Shown piece after piece: positions 22,895 to 34,569 of a stretch of DNA of 64,000 bases (within the stretch, counting starts at the first letter, position 1; each line of letters opens with the position of its first letter). A program made the translations under genes and the position numbers. Under the pieces are notes generated by a model that was not told the DNA's origin, ran no database searches, and saw only the letters and a list, made by a program, of their open reading frames with translations. Source of the DNA: Trichoplax adhaerens (taxonomy: Eukaryota > Placozoa > Uniplacotomia > Trichoplacea > Trichoplacidae); contig NW_002060952.1 in NCBI RefSeq assembly GCF_000150275.1, positions 1,168,452 to 1,232,451 on the forward strand, given 5' to 3'.

Positions 22895-23160
22895 TGATTC
22901 CTTCAAGTGTAAGGCTCCTGACTAGGTATGATTAATGAGACATGCTAATGCTGCTTACCAAAGTGCCCTGTAGTCTCACTTAAGGTTACAGCTAACATCT
23001 CTAGTATCATCCACCAGCTCTACAAAAGAACCTTAAAACTATAAGGTGATCTTAATACCACTAGTCCACTCAGGTCTAGCGTCACTATCTTATTTATCAG
23101 TACTATGGCCTCACTATAAACTACTTTCCTACGCCGTCATAATGGCCTATTATCTGATGA
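22895..23160 (-). repeat. Dispersed repeat, inverted relative to 60600-60800
   Basis: Read on the minus strand this stretch is related to 60605-60800. Shared blocks include GTAGGAAA-TAGTTT, GGACTAG and CCTTAAGTGAGA. It is a dispersed, inverted pair about 37 kb apart. Its ends could not be fixed and no coding sequence is seen, so the repeat class is unknown. Confidence 0.5.
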
Positions 23161-24189
23161 GCTAGGTTTGCAATTAGCTTCCGTATTAATAATACATGCA
23201 AAGTAAAATGATTCGTACTTCTATAATCGCTGTTCAAAATACGTATCATATACTGTACATGATGTCATTTAATTCAATCATCATTATTCGAATAACATCA
23301 GATCATTGGTGTTATGACACATTCTGACTAACTTATTCTAGATTTGATTTGGCATTCTCTATGTAAATTATATTCTAAGGCAGTACGAATTTGGAGTTTC
23401 TTAACGCTAGACAAGTTCGTTAGCAGTATTTAATGCAATCCATTACTATTGTCAAATAAATGTACATTATAAAGTTCAATTTATTAAACTTTTTCGATTA
23501 TTTCAAATCTTTTTTTATAGCTTTTATAATAAGATCCATTTAATATTTATACCTCTTACGTAAATTAGCATTCGTAATAAAGTCCTAAACGAGAATTATC
23601 GGTAATTAATGTTCACCTTAGCGTGATAAGAATCACGGTATTATGTATCAAAGCTCTTGCAATAAAAAATTTAATATTAACCTTATTTTAATTATCACGA
23701 ATTTATATCTATCTTTATGTTTGGAATACTTAGCGTAGCTTCGATGTTAATTATTACTCTGATTCCATAATTTTATGTAGTAAAGGACTAAAGGTAGAGT
23801 CCTTTGTAGCTTTTAGTATGTAACTAGTATTATTTTACTATAGGAAATACCTAGAAAATGATAGTGTCTTTAAGTTTTACCCTGCCAAATCATCATGTCG
23901 CCATCTTTTCTTCTTCATTATTTTACAAGGTATTATATAGATTACTATAGAAGTAGCCCTAGAGCAATTGCCTAATCTAAAGAAAGGGTGTTTGATCGTC
24001 TATTCAAATTGTAAAGGAATTTGACTTAGTAACAAAATCCTATCCTTAGAGAAAGGAGATTTTATAACATGACGATAAAGTACTGTAATGTAGTCTATAA
24101 TCGTACAGTTACCATACAATCTGACGCTAAAACATCAACTGCCAATACTCAGCGATACTAATGTCAGAAAAGTAGTCGTGATAGTCATA
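23161..24189. other. Intergenic, no gene recognised
   Basis: AT-rich DNA with no recognisable gene. Confidence 0.4.
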
Positions 24190-25090
24190 TAAAATTTTTT
24201 GATTAGCGAAATAGCGATTACTGTAATCTTTATAAAATCCGGATTTTTTTCGGATTCGGATTCCGGAACCGGTCGGATTTATGTCCGATATAATTTTCCT
24301 GTTTTAATTTTTGGATTTTAGTTTATGAAAAATATCATAAGAGTTGATTTTTGAAATTTGAACTTTTTGTTATGAATTTGAAACTTTGGAATTTTATGAC
24401 GTGACCTGAAGTCACATTAGGAGAATTTAGTGAGGAAAATAGAAAATAAGATGGAAATTGGCAGAGGTTGTGTTGATTGTTAAGTTAGACTGTTATTTTT
24501 AAAACTAAATCTTGATGTTCAAAGGTTGATTTTTAGACTTTTATAGTGTATTAATGATAGAAATTATGTTAGAAGTGAAGTTTGATGTATTTTTATAGTT
24601 AGCGTGTTAGTTTTATAGTGTTCTGTAAAGGAATCGTAGGGTAAATTGTGTCTGAACTTTGAATGATTTTTGTTTTCTTAAATGGTGCAAAGTAGTTTTC
24701 TAAAACGGATCTTAAGAGCGATTGGTTTGCAAATGTTTAGTTTTAAATACCTCTGACTGCTCTACGAAGCCTATAAATGATAGTGCAATTAGAAAATTTA
24801 GGGGCAAAAGAGAGAAGAAGATTTTATTTGAAGAACTTGTTGAATTTAAAAGGCCTTCGGGTCGAATTGTCGTAAGTTAAAACGTTCTTCTTTTTGAAAG
24901 GTTGTTTGGTCGTTGACAGTTTTTAAGACTGTCACTTATTAATACTTAAAGTTAAGCATTTGTAAGGTTGTTCGGTTTATACTTTTCTCCATTTTTTTAT
25001 AATAAATTGTTGTTCGGTTATTTCCCCAAATTTTATTTGGCGTCAAAGTTTCGTTACGTCGACCGGAGTGCAACGAAAGTAGAATCAAAG
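24190..25090 (+). other. T/G-biased island, possible retrotransposon relic
   Basis: The plus strand here is conspicuously rich in T and G and poor in C, unlike its surroundings. It opens with a short CGGATT-type repeat and the palindromes TTCCGGAA and ACCGGT (about 24240-24280). A TATAAAT (about 24771) is followed by an AATAAA (about 25001), and then a TTTGGCGTC block resembling a tRNA primer-binding start, and TTTCGTT...AACGAAA. This order would fit an old LTR and its leader, but no target duplication or second copy was found. No protein is encoded. Confidence 0.3.
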
Positions 25091-25311
25091 TTTGTTAAAG
25101 TTTTGTAGCTTGATTTCTACACTTTTCATTTCATTACATTTATGCCTGGAAATTATTTTAACATCTACAAATTTCGATAATCTCAAGATGGTTTCTGGTA
25201 GAATTTTAACTGTAGCACTGGTAATAAATATGCGATTTTCTATGCAAACTTATCGTTTGACTTATAAGGATTTGTCGTAAACATTTTCAGTTGCTGAATT
25301 ATAACGATTCG

Positions 25312-25970
25312 TTCTGTATTATGCCAACCATTCAATTACTTAATTTTGAGCTTATCATTCTCTGATTTATTGGTTTCAGCAGCAATGAGGGTAACCGATA
25401 TATTATTACATTACCTAACCTTTACTGGTTTCATATCCTATCAGAATGCCAAGATCTTTTGTACTGTTAATAGTGTTACTGTAGTAATAGTATTGCAAGG
25501 TACTTGCTTGACGTTACTGCTTATGGTTATTGAACACTATCAAGCTGTTATAGATATTCGTCTTTTGTAAAATTTTCTTAATGATATAGTTGATATTGAC
25601 TTCACTAGCTATTATTTCCACTATGTAATTATGATTTATTAATTACCGGTATGATAGTATTTGGCATAACATGTATTCTTTCTATAGCAGCAATTTTAAT
25701 TGTATAAGGGGAAATAGTTTATAAGTTAGCTCATGAAATGGCATTTACTCAATCATCTCCATCAATGATCGTTAATAATCAACACCATCATCCTAACTTT
25801 TACAAGAAATTTTTATCTTCTTTTAGCTCTTAGAGATACGTTCCACATTTAACACCAGTTATTAATCCATTTTTTTACAATTTAGCTAACAGTAAGCTTC
25901 GAAAGTTTTGCACTAGTTAGCGTGCCATTACCAGTCCTCAATCTTTCATAAAAGTTGCATTCCGATAAAG
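25312..25970 (+). pseudogene. Class A GPCR pseudogene, group 3 (heavily deleted)
   Basis: Remnant most like the 13.8 kb receptor. Recognisable in order are the RQPFNYL loop and TM2 with LSFSDLLVS (from about 25322), TM3 with EHYQAV in place of ERYQAV ending at 25570, and TM5 (CILSIAAILIV then a stop, near 25670-25705). A loop with QSSPSMIVNN follows, then TM7 with LTPVINPFFYNLANSK near 25850-25900. TM4 and TM6 are deleted and no TM1 was recognised. Stops and frame changes interrupt it throughout. Confidence 0.87.
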
Positions 25971-27209
25971 CCTGTACCTGTAAAAGTATAAAAATCTGGT
26001 ATCAATAACACATATGCTTAAATGTAAATGTGATATTAATTATCAACTTTATATGATTAAAGGCAAACTCAAAAGTAAAAGTAGATGATAGACCAATCGC
26101 TTAAATGATGACTTTGATTTTTGGCCCATTTTTAAGATTATTAGCTTATACTTATATTGTAAGATATAGCACTGCAATTTGTGTAATGGTACACAATTTT
26201 TTTAAATATTATGACACTGTCAATAAAGTATATTACATAATATATATATATGTTATATATATGCTCTTGTCTCAAAAGATACATCAGAGATATTTCTGGA
26301 TCTTCTCCTATCTCAAACTACTTATATTATCGAGATAAGTTCTCCATAGCAATTAATCGTATGAACTTCTTCCTTAAGTTTCACGGAAGAAACAATATGG
26401 ATTGTCTTCTTACCTGTACTATAAATGATAAAAGGATAACTCTTTTTATTGTGAAATTTACTCGCTTATATACCGCCTATAAATCAATATTCCTCTTATA
26501 TACAGAGCATATACAAAAATATTAATACTAATAAACGACATTAGTATTGCATATTCTTGGATTGAATTAGTATAACCTATTGTCTTGTACATTAAAGTGC
26601 GCATATAACTCGAAATAAGTCATGAGCAAGACACGATATGGCCTTTGAACTCACTTAGAAATCAAATATCTAACTTGATTCACTTTTTCTTACTGGAAAA
26701 TGAATTAGTTTTGCAATCTGTAACCCTAATGAGCATAGCTTGACTTTGACTATACTAGACTACTAGCCTGTCTCCTAAATGTTGTTTCAGTTCAGTCAGC
26801 TACAATAAGAAACAAATAGAAACTGTCCAAAGTATTTTAAAATGTTAACAAAAGATTTCAAAGATTTTAGAACTTTAAAACATTCTATTCTCTCTCGTGA
26901 CAGGTAATCTGAGTCGAAATCAATCTTTATGAACATCAATATATAGATTTTTAAAACCCTTTCACCAACCATTTGCAGGAATTTGAATTACGATCCAACC
27001 AATAGACTCAACCAAATGGCAGCAAATTATCCAAAATACATGGAAACAACTTCTTTTGACACGGTCAATTTCAGTTAGCAATTTATAGAGTATTGTAAAT
27101 ATCTGAAGCTGAAACTTAATACAGGGTATCAATATTATTTATTACTACCACACTTAGATATAATTATAAAGCTAAGCCGATTTAACAGTAGCGGATATCG
27201 CATAAACTT
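25971..27209. other. Intergenic, no gene recognised
   Basis: AT-rich DNA with a short (TA)n tract near 26240-26260. Open frames at 26105-26525 are compositionally unremarkable and are not called. Confidence 0.45.
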
Positions 27210-27476
27210 TGGTACGGGCAGTCTTGAACATCTGAATGTAAAATTATCAAAAATGTCACGCTTATTACTGTGATCTGTATTATATTAACTTTTCATTATT
27301 TTTTGCAACTTATTTACTTAACCTTGTGTAATTATCTTCATTAATACTGGAAATATTAAATTATTTCTTTTTAACAGTGAGATAAAGTTTAACATCATTA
27401 AATAAAGGGAATGTTACTATTCTACTAAAGAAAAATAGGCTTCTTCTAGTTTCATTATCGGATGATAATAAATCTG

Positions 27477-28026
27477 TGTGATATATACCAATCACGAAAT
27501 TCCAAATTTTAGAAAAATTAGGGCTTTATTCAATCTTATACAAAGATTAACTACACAACTCTACTCTAGCCGAATACTACTTCTAAAGACTTCTACAACG
27601 AACTAACAGAATAAGCTAAAGTTGCATGCTTTTATACTTTCCGTAGCATTCGCAGCTACAATCCGCATGGCAACCTTTTACCTTATTTTACACATAGTTA
27701 AATTATTCTTAGTAAGACTATTCTACTGCGGACCATCATTAATCCAATATGGATACGACTACAGTACTTACGTAGACATTATTCACATCAGCCAAAGTAC
27801 AATGAATTAACCATATCCTAATATATGATTTACAGTTCTATTTTTACCTACAGCCATATTAGTAACTCAACAGCTTACTGTATATAGTCATCTGTACTCT
27901 AGCATAGAGTCTCTACCACTACAGTCTATAGTTACAGCTACCAAATATCTCTTAGGATAAATATCTACTGTACATTATACTACACATGGCTAACAGTCTA
28001 CAATCACAATACTAAGTTACATTACA
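27477..28026 (-). mobile_element. Solo LTR, family 2 copy 1 (550 bp), TSD ATCTG
   Basis: TG...CA element starting TGTGATATAT and ending CATTACA on the plus strand, flanked by an exact 5-bp duplication ATCTG (27472-27476 and 28027-28031). The other array units lack it at this position, which confirms the insertion boundaries. On the minus strand a TATAAAA box (27630-27636) precedes an AATAAA signal (27525-27530), so the LTR reads leftward. Related copies are at 42720-43458 and 44172-44597. It lies about 420 bp upstream of the 28.4 kb receptor. Confidence 0.87.
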
Positions 28027-28448
28027 ATCTGTTATGTAAATACTAAAAAATTTATTAATTTATGGTCCTCTCATAAATATATTTTTAGAGAAATTTATTT
28101 TCAAATGGTCTTTTACTGACATTATATATGGACCTCTTCGGTTAATTTAAATCGTAATTTTATTGTTTTGTAACTAGATTTATTTAATATTTATTACTTT
28201 CGGACTACAATAGGATTTGTAAACAAGTCTTAAGTAGGAATATCCTTAATTAGTGCTCGGTTTTATTTTATTAGCCGCTATTAATGTCATTATACATATA
28301 CCGGAAAATTTATTTTCAACCATGTTTTTATTTATGATAGATTCCTACCTGCCTTTAATTTTAAAAGCCAAGTTTACTGGTCTTACCGAATCTTATGATA
28401 GCTTCGTAACTTTTTATCAGAGGAATAACTTTAACGTTCAGTCTACTC

Positions 28449-29495
28449 ATGATGCTTTACAATAACTTTTCCAACTTTACCACGAACATTGCATTAGCAT
28501 CTTTCTACAGTAAAGCAATACCTGGTGTAATTGGATTGATTTTAAACATACTCGTTTGTTTAATTATATGCACTCACTCTTCATTACGTCAACCGTTTAC
28601 CTATTTCATTTTGAATCTATCTTTTTCTGATCTGTTGGTTTCTTTAACTGTCATGATAAGTGGTATCTTGGATTATTCTACTATAGCTGGTTTTACTACT
28701 TATCAAAACGCCTACATCCTATGTGCGGCTAATACTGCTATCGTACTAACAATATTACCTGGTGCTTGCTTAACGTTATTGGTGATGAGTTTTGAACGAT
28801 ATCAAGCTGTTGCAGTTATTCGTCTTCGTAAAATAAAATTAACGACAGTACTCAAAATTATCTTAATCATATGGTTGGCAGCTATTGTATCAGCAGTTAT
28901 ACCCACCGTTTATGTTAAGTTTAATAATTACTATCCGAATGTTTGTACTATTGGTCGAATAGATAATTATACTCTGTTAATAATCTCTATCATATTATTT
29001 AGTGCAACTTGTATTCTTCCAATCATTATAATGTTGATCATATATGGTTTGATAATTTATAAATTAATCTATAGCAAGCAAATTGTTAAAATAGGTCCTT
29101 CATCTATTATAAATAATAGAGAAAAAAACATTCGGCGTACTATTTTTCCAGTTTTACTTATTTCAGTCTTTACGACTGCTTCTAGTGTTCCATATATATT
29201 ATTGTGTTATTACACTCTAATTAATGAATATTATTATCCATACTTCAGAGAGTCATTTCTTAGAAAATATTATCGTCTTTGGATTTTTGCTGCTATGTGG
29301 TATATCTTAACACCTATTGTTAATCCGTTTTTATATAACTTAGCTAGCAGTAAGTTCCGGAAGATTTTGCATTCACTACTATGTTATAGGCGGCGTTCAC
29401 TCTTTCATACAAAAATAGTTTGGATAAAACCAATTTCCGGACAAGGATTCGATTCAAGTAGCAAAGATTCTCAAGTTACATTAATGCGAAAGTGA
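28449..29495 (+). CDS. Class A GPCR, group 3 array member 1, 348 aa
   Basis: Intact seven-helix receptor. The N-terminus has sequons N6 and N9. Key residues are N33 (TM1), D61 in LSFSD (TM2), C92 (TM3), ERY at 116-118, W142 and P152 (TM4), C166 in ECL2 and NPFLY at 292-296. TM6 ends FTTASSVP with Ser246 where the toggle Trp normally sits. The tail is about 52 residues with a Cys and RRR after helix 8. Two consecutive ATG codons begin the frame, and either could start it. It is nearly identical to the 32.1 kb receptor: only five residues differ up to about residue 325 (positions 144, 186, 188, 212, 221), whereas the last 20 residues differ strongly. The 5' leader just before the ATG is conserved in all four array members. 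The ligand is unknown. Confidence 0.95.
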   Translation: MMLYNNFSNFTTNIALASFYSKAIPGVIGLILNILVCLIICTHSSLRQPFTYFILNLSFSDLLVSLTVMISGILDYSTIAGFTTYQNAYILCAANTAIVLTILPGACLTLLVMSFERYQAVAVIRLRKIKLTTVLKIILIIWLAAIVSAVIPTVYVKFNNYYPNVCTIGRIDNYTLLIISIILFSATCILPIIIMLIIYGLIIYKLIYSKQIVKIGPSSIINNREKNIRRTIFPVLLISVFTTASSVPYILLCYYTLINEYYYPYFRESFLRKYYRLWIFAAMWYILTPIVNPFLYNLASSKFRKILHSLLCYRRRSLFHTKIVWIKPISGQGFDSSSKDSQVTLMRK

Positions 29496-29500
29496 TATTA

Positions 29501-30179
29501 ATAATCCATTTGATAATAAACTACCGCTGTGTGCAATAAGTTACCTTAATAAAGATATCTTTACAGTCTATTTCAACTATACATCAAATATAGCGCACAT
29601 TATTTACAATACATAACAGTCTCGATATTTCCTACAATCATTTTTTATTGCATAGTCTATTATGGTAAATGTCGTATCTAATTTTATAATCCTATTCTCT
29701 GCATGCGTTCTATCTCGAAGCCTACAAGAGTAAATACTGATGGCTTCTATTTCAGACTTGTTAGCTGCGCTTGTTAGTGTTAGTATCTAAGCAAGTTACT
29801 TCACGATAGCTTACACGCTCATATAGAAAAACAATTACAGCCATGTCAGCACTTATTCGTATTTGCCGTAGAATATAAAGAGGCTCTCTAACAATCCGAA
29901 TAAGCATCTTCGATTCTGCCTAATTTAAACCAATACCTTAATTTATAGCGCTAGTACCTATTAAATTATGTCTTTCACATAAAATTTATGATAAACTGGT
30001 TTATCTTATATCGATTTCATATATGAAAGTAGGTACGAAGCTTGAGGAAACTCGATCTCTTTTCTTTGCACAAGTCTAACGCTATACTAAAACACTTTAT
30101 GCCGCGTATAGTATCTTATCTAAAGTATCTTTCGGTGTAAAATTTATTACATATATAATACAACAAACAAATTAATAGG
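29501..30179 (+). other. Shared 3' flank of array unit 1
   Basis: Noncoding. The stretch 29600-29830 matches 41840-42060, and 29880-30110 matches 38900-39150, linking the inter-unit spacers of the array. Confidence 0.6.
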
Positions 30180-31481
30180 GCTGCATTTAACCTTTTTTCA
30201 ATGCTTAAAAGTAAACGGTACTTGACATAATTACCAATTGTGTTTTAAATCGCATTATAGTGTAAAATTGATAGTGTTGCAAATTTCTATCTGAAGTTAA
30301 TATTGTATTTTGCGAAAAGAAGCTGTACTCGTGAATAATTATTTACGCAAGAATCATTTAATTCTGCATTATAAATAATTAATTTATAAAGTATGGCCCA
30401 TATATATATATAATATAACCGATATATACAATACAAACTAATCTCGTGAAAAGGTTACATGCAATAGCTACTGTGTCTAGTAATCAATGAATGCTTTATA
30501 GCAGATTTTACTGGATTCTCCAATAATAAAGATAGGCTTCTACTATAAGTACAGTAGCTTCATGAAGTTGTATAGTCCGATTTCAGTTATATAGTCCTAG
30601 GTAGTTGTAAGATGAATTTAATCTTATGTAATTAAGTGAAGTTTACAAAAAGCTGTAGTTCTTGTTTTGTTTTTGAGAAGACACTTTATCTCAGAAGTTT
30701 ACACAAATTTTCGTAGCCAGTCACCGTCAAAAACCTTTCTCAAAGAATAAACTATTATTAATAGCGAGTAAATGTATAATAGTAATTCTAAAATAAAAAT
30801 GATGTTACTCCTAATGTATTTGGTTAGGTCTCCGGCGTTATTTTTATATCAGACTGTAATTTGAAAATGTCCGAAAATAAACCGTGAAAAATGAATAGTC
30901 TTGAACTACTGATTGTAAAACAATCGAAAACAAGCATGAGAAAGGATGTCATATCTATCGCTATGATCTATAATATAATGACTTTCTATTGCTTTATACA
31001 ACTTATTTACTTAACCTTGTGTAATTATCTTCATTAATACTGGTAATATTAATAATTTTATAACTTTATAAATAGTGAGATAAAGATTTGTGTCCTAAAG
31101 TAAAAGGAATGCCACTATTTAATTTACAAGATGAACACAGACTTCTTCGAGTCTCATTGCATCTTATAATAACTTTTATTACGTAAGTAGTAAAAAACTC
31201 CGTTATTTGTGGTTCTCTTCCAATTATATTTCTAGATAAATTTATTTTCAAATTGTCTTTACTGACATTATTTCTCAACCCCTTTGGTTGTTTTAAATAT
31301 AGTCTTAGTTTTGACAACTACATTCATTTAATATTTATTACTTTCGGACTATAATAGGATTTATAAACAAGTCTTAACGAGGAATATCCTTAATTAGTGG
31401 AAATTTATTTTCAACCATGTTTTATTTACGATAGATTCCCACCGCCTTTAATTTTAAAGAGTCAAGCTGACTATAGGTTTA

Positions 31482-32033
31482 TGGGTGTAGCAAAGTAGCC
31501 TTCGCATAGAAGTAATCGCTGGGCTTGCATGATGTAACTGAAAGTGGGTATGCCAGTCGAATATATATAAAAGATGTGGGTAATTGCTATGTTTGGTAGA
31601 TTAGTATTATGGTATTGTTTTGATAACAATATTTACCTATTATGCTATGAATACTTATAAATATAGATATGTTATGTTAATAACATCCTGTTGTGTCATA
31701 AGAATCGTATTGTAATACTAGATAGGATAACTATGAGCTATAAGATTAATTCTATACTAATCTCATAGATAAGATTTAGCGTAACCTGGCATAAATTTTG
31801 TTTATGTTATAATCATGATCGATCGTTGTCGAATTTATATAAGCTAAAGGGATTTAATTCTCTTGGAATTCTCTCTTACTCTCCTATCGTTCAGCAAGGT
31901 GTAATACTATACTGTTAGGCTAATACTATTACCATAACTGAATTCGTAATAAAGGCTTAGCCTAAGCTTGGTTATTGTGTTAATGATTGTGTAATAGTAA
32001 ATAGTATTTGCAGGAAAGATACCCTTTATTACA
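31482..32033 (+). mobile_element. Probable solo LTR of a third family (~552 bp)
   Basis: This block is absent from the other three array units, whose sequence runs straight across the site, so it is an insertion. Its length, TG start, ACA end, and a TATATAA box (31836-31842) followed by AATAAA (31948-31953) about 80 bp before the end give it an LTR layout on the plus strand. No exact target duplication was found; left GTTTA versus right TATTA is the closest. No other copy is in the window. It ends 63 bp before the start codon of the 32.1 kb receptor. Confidence 0.5.
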
Positions 32034-32096
32034 CTGGATACTGTGATAGCTTCGTAACTTTTTATCAGAGGAATAACTTTAACGTTCAGTCTACTC

Positions 32097-33122
32097 ATGA
32101 TGCTTTACAATAACTTTTCCAACTTTACCACGAACATTGCATTAGCATCTTTCTACAGTAAAGCAATACCTGGTGTAATTGGATTGATTTTAAACATACT
32201 CGTTTGTTTAATTATATGCACTCACTCTTCATTACGTCAACCGTTTACCTATTTCATTTTGAATCTATCTTTTTCTGATCTGTTGGTTTCTTTAACTGTC
32301 ATGATAAGTGGTATCTTGGATTATTCTACTATAGCTGGTTTTACTACTTATCAAAACGCCTACATCCTATGTGCGGCTAATACTGCTATCGTACTAACAA
32401 TATTACCTGGTGCTTGCTTAACGTTATTGGTGATGAGTTTTGAACGATATCAAGCTGTTGCAGTTATTCGTCTTCGTAAAATAAAATTAACGACAGTACT
32501 CAAAATTATCTTAATCATATGGTTGACAGCTATTGTATCAGCAGTTATACCTACCGTTTATGTTAAGTTTAATAATTACTATCCGAATGTTTGTACTATT
32601 GGTCGAATAGATAATTATACTCTGTTAATAATCTCTATCATATTATTTAGTACAACTAGTATTCTTCCAATCATTATAATGTTGATCATATATGGTTTGA
32701 TAATTTATAAATTAATCTATAGCAAGCAAGTTGTTAAAATAGGTCCTTCATCTATTACAAATAATAGAGAAAAAAACATTCGGCGTACTATTTTTCCAGT
32801 TTTACTTATTTCAGTCTTTACGACTGCTTCTAGTGTTCCATATATATTATTGTGCTATTACACTCTAATTAATGAATACTATTATCCATACTTCAGAGAG
32901 TCATTTCTTAGAAAATATTATCGTCTTTGGATTTTTGCTGCTATGTGGTATATCTTAACACCTATTGTTAATCCATTTTTATATAACTTAGCTAGCAGTA
33001 AGTTCCGGAAGATTTTGCATTCACTACTATGTTATAGGCGGCGTTCACTCTTTCATACAAAAATAGTTTGGATAAAACCAATTTCCAGAGAATTATTCGA
33101 TTCTAGTAGAAAAACTTCTTGA
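32097..33122 (+). CDS. Class A GPCR, group 3 array member 2, 341 aa
   Basis: Intact receptor nearly identical to the 28.4 kb gene: about nine base differences over about 980 coding bases, and the 55-base leader is identical. Motifs and numbering are the same (N33, D61, C92, ERY at 116-118, W142, C166, NPFLY at 292-296), and TM6 again lacks the toggle Trp. The differences are Thr144, Thr186, Ser188, Val212 and Thr221. After the KPIS motif the tail diverges and stops early: a codon that is CAA in its relatives is TGA here, removing about seven residues. The 5' flank is unlike that of its twin because a probable LTR ends 63 bp before the ATG, so its promoter may differ or be lost. Transcription is therefore less certain than the coding call. 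Confidence 0.94.
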   Translation: MMLYNNFSNFTTNIALASFYSKAIPGVIGLILNILVCLIICTHSSLRQPFTYFILNLSFSDLLVSLTVMISGILDYSTIAGFTTYQNAYILCAANTAIVLTILPGACLTLLVMSFERYQAVAVIRLRKIKLTTVLKIILIIWLTAIVSAVIPTVYVKFNNYYPNVCTIGRIDNYTLLIISIILFSTTSILPIIIMLIIYGLIIYKLIYSKQVVKIGPSSITNNREKNIRRTIFPVLLISVFTTASSVPYILLCYYTLINEYYYPYFRESFLRKYYRLWIFAAMWYILTPIVNPFLYNLASSKFRKILHSLLCYRRRSLFHTKIVWIKPISRELFDSSRKTS

Positions 33123-33160
33123 GTTACATTAACGCAAGAGTGACATTAATTATCCACTTA

Positions 33161-34569
33161 ATGACAGAATATATCCTTAAATTTTTCACATCTTTTTTAC
33201 ATATATCTTCTCACTCTGGTAAAGACTTTGATTGTATGTTAATATACTTAACGTCTATCCGGTCTAATACTTGCTATTGTATGCAATATCAAAGAAAAAA
33301 CATTCTGCTTCGTAGTTAATCATGGAGTGAGGGCAAATAATAACAATATCGCCAATCGCTAGGAGATTTAAAGTGCAGCCTAGTATGAAACTAATACACG
33401 TTACAATGAGCATAATCCATTCACTGAATAAAGTTTAAAGAGATCAAATTTCGAAGCTACTTTCAGCTTTCAACATTCTAAAGTAAAACGCAGTAGTAGA
33501 TAACTGCCTTAGTATTTCTATCACATGTACACAACTAATCGATAAAATCTACGGACTATTTATAGTAATAGTAAATCTCAGAACAAAACTTCAGAAAAAA
33601 CTTTATCATATAATGTCACTGGCTCTACTTTATATTAGTTGCGTATACGGGATCTTATTTAATTGTCTTTAATAGTTTATCAGAAAAAATCTTCATCTCT
33701 AATAAAAATTGATTTGACATTAAATTACGTATATCTACTATAGTAGATAGTATTTGTCGATAAGAATAATCAAATTTTAGATGTGCTTTTCGAAAATAAA
33801 ATAGGTGCTACGAAAACTTGCATTAACTTCTCTCTCATGAACGGAAATACTTATATAATACTGTAAGGGAATATGTTATTCTAGCTTAAATAGTAGATCA
33901 AATTATAGTGCTTACATATTAATCCTTAAAACTAAAGTATTTGTCGTTATGGAGATAAATTAGGACCTAGCAGCCAAAAAGTATTAGCCCAATCCATTGT
34001 GATAAACTGCAATTTTACCGTCGTCATACGCACTTGACACCAAATAAAGTAAGATTAAGGTTAATGGAGATATAGTATAATCTAGGAACGATGGCTAATT
34101 TCTCCAAGAAAGACTAACATACAGATATATTTGGTACCAAATGGGTTACTGCCTGGATCTGATTTATTTAGAATTAGCCCAGGTCATAAATTTAAAAATC
34201 ATTGCTAAGTCATGGGTGAATATGTTCATTTTGAACATTTCTACTATGCAAAGAATACTTAGCTTTTGATTGATATGTATTCTAAATAATTGATACTACT
34301 GAACCGATTATGATCACTGCAATAAGGTTTTATGTTAGTAGAGAATGTAAAGCTGTATTAGAATCTTTGACTGGATCTCAGAATAGAAAATTAAATTCAA
34401 CTGATTGACTTCACTAAAACAAACTACTTCAGAAATGTACTACTTTAGCTTTGCAATAAAAGAATCGTATTAAATGGATGATTTTATTCACTAATTAGGG
34501 AGAACGTTTTAACATTATCAATCACAATATCAGAGAATAATTTATACTTCAATTACAATATGTTGAATA
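33161..34569. other. Intergenic spacer after array unit 2, no gene recognised
   Basis: AT-rich DNA. A small frame at 33119-33319 after the receptor shows no family relation and is not called. Confidence 0.4.

Larger units (their letters stand above)
27210..29500 (+). repeat. Tandem unit 1 of the group-3 array
   Basis: Gene-plus-flank unit shared with 30180-33160, 35690-37915 and 39370-41520. The 5' flank 27210-27470 matches 30870-31190, 36330-36620 and 39850-40050. This unit is interrupted by a solo LTR at 27477-28026. Downstream DNA at 29600-29830 also matches 41840-42060, after the fourth unit, so the full unit is about 3.6 kb. Confidence 0.75.
30180..33160 (+). repeat. Tandem unit 2 of the group-3 array
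   Basis: Related to units 1, 3 and 4. The stretch 30200-30390 matches 35690-35880 and 39390-39590, and 31000-31190 matches 27300-27470. Relative to the other units it has lost about 50 bp near 31398 and gained about 550 bp at 31482-32033. Confidence 0.75.

Noticed and set aside
27622-27810. Small frame upstream of the 28.4 kb receptor
   Set aside because: Lies wholly inside the family-2 solo LTR; not conserved in the other copies.
31907-32098. Minus-strand frame before the 32.1 kb receptor
   Set aside because: Lies in the LTR-like insertion and leader; no motif and opposite to the gene.
28449-33122. Retroposition as the origin of the intronless copies
   Set aside because: Copies share long noncoding flanks and lack poly(A) tails at their ends, which fits segmental duplication instead.
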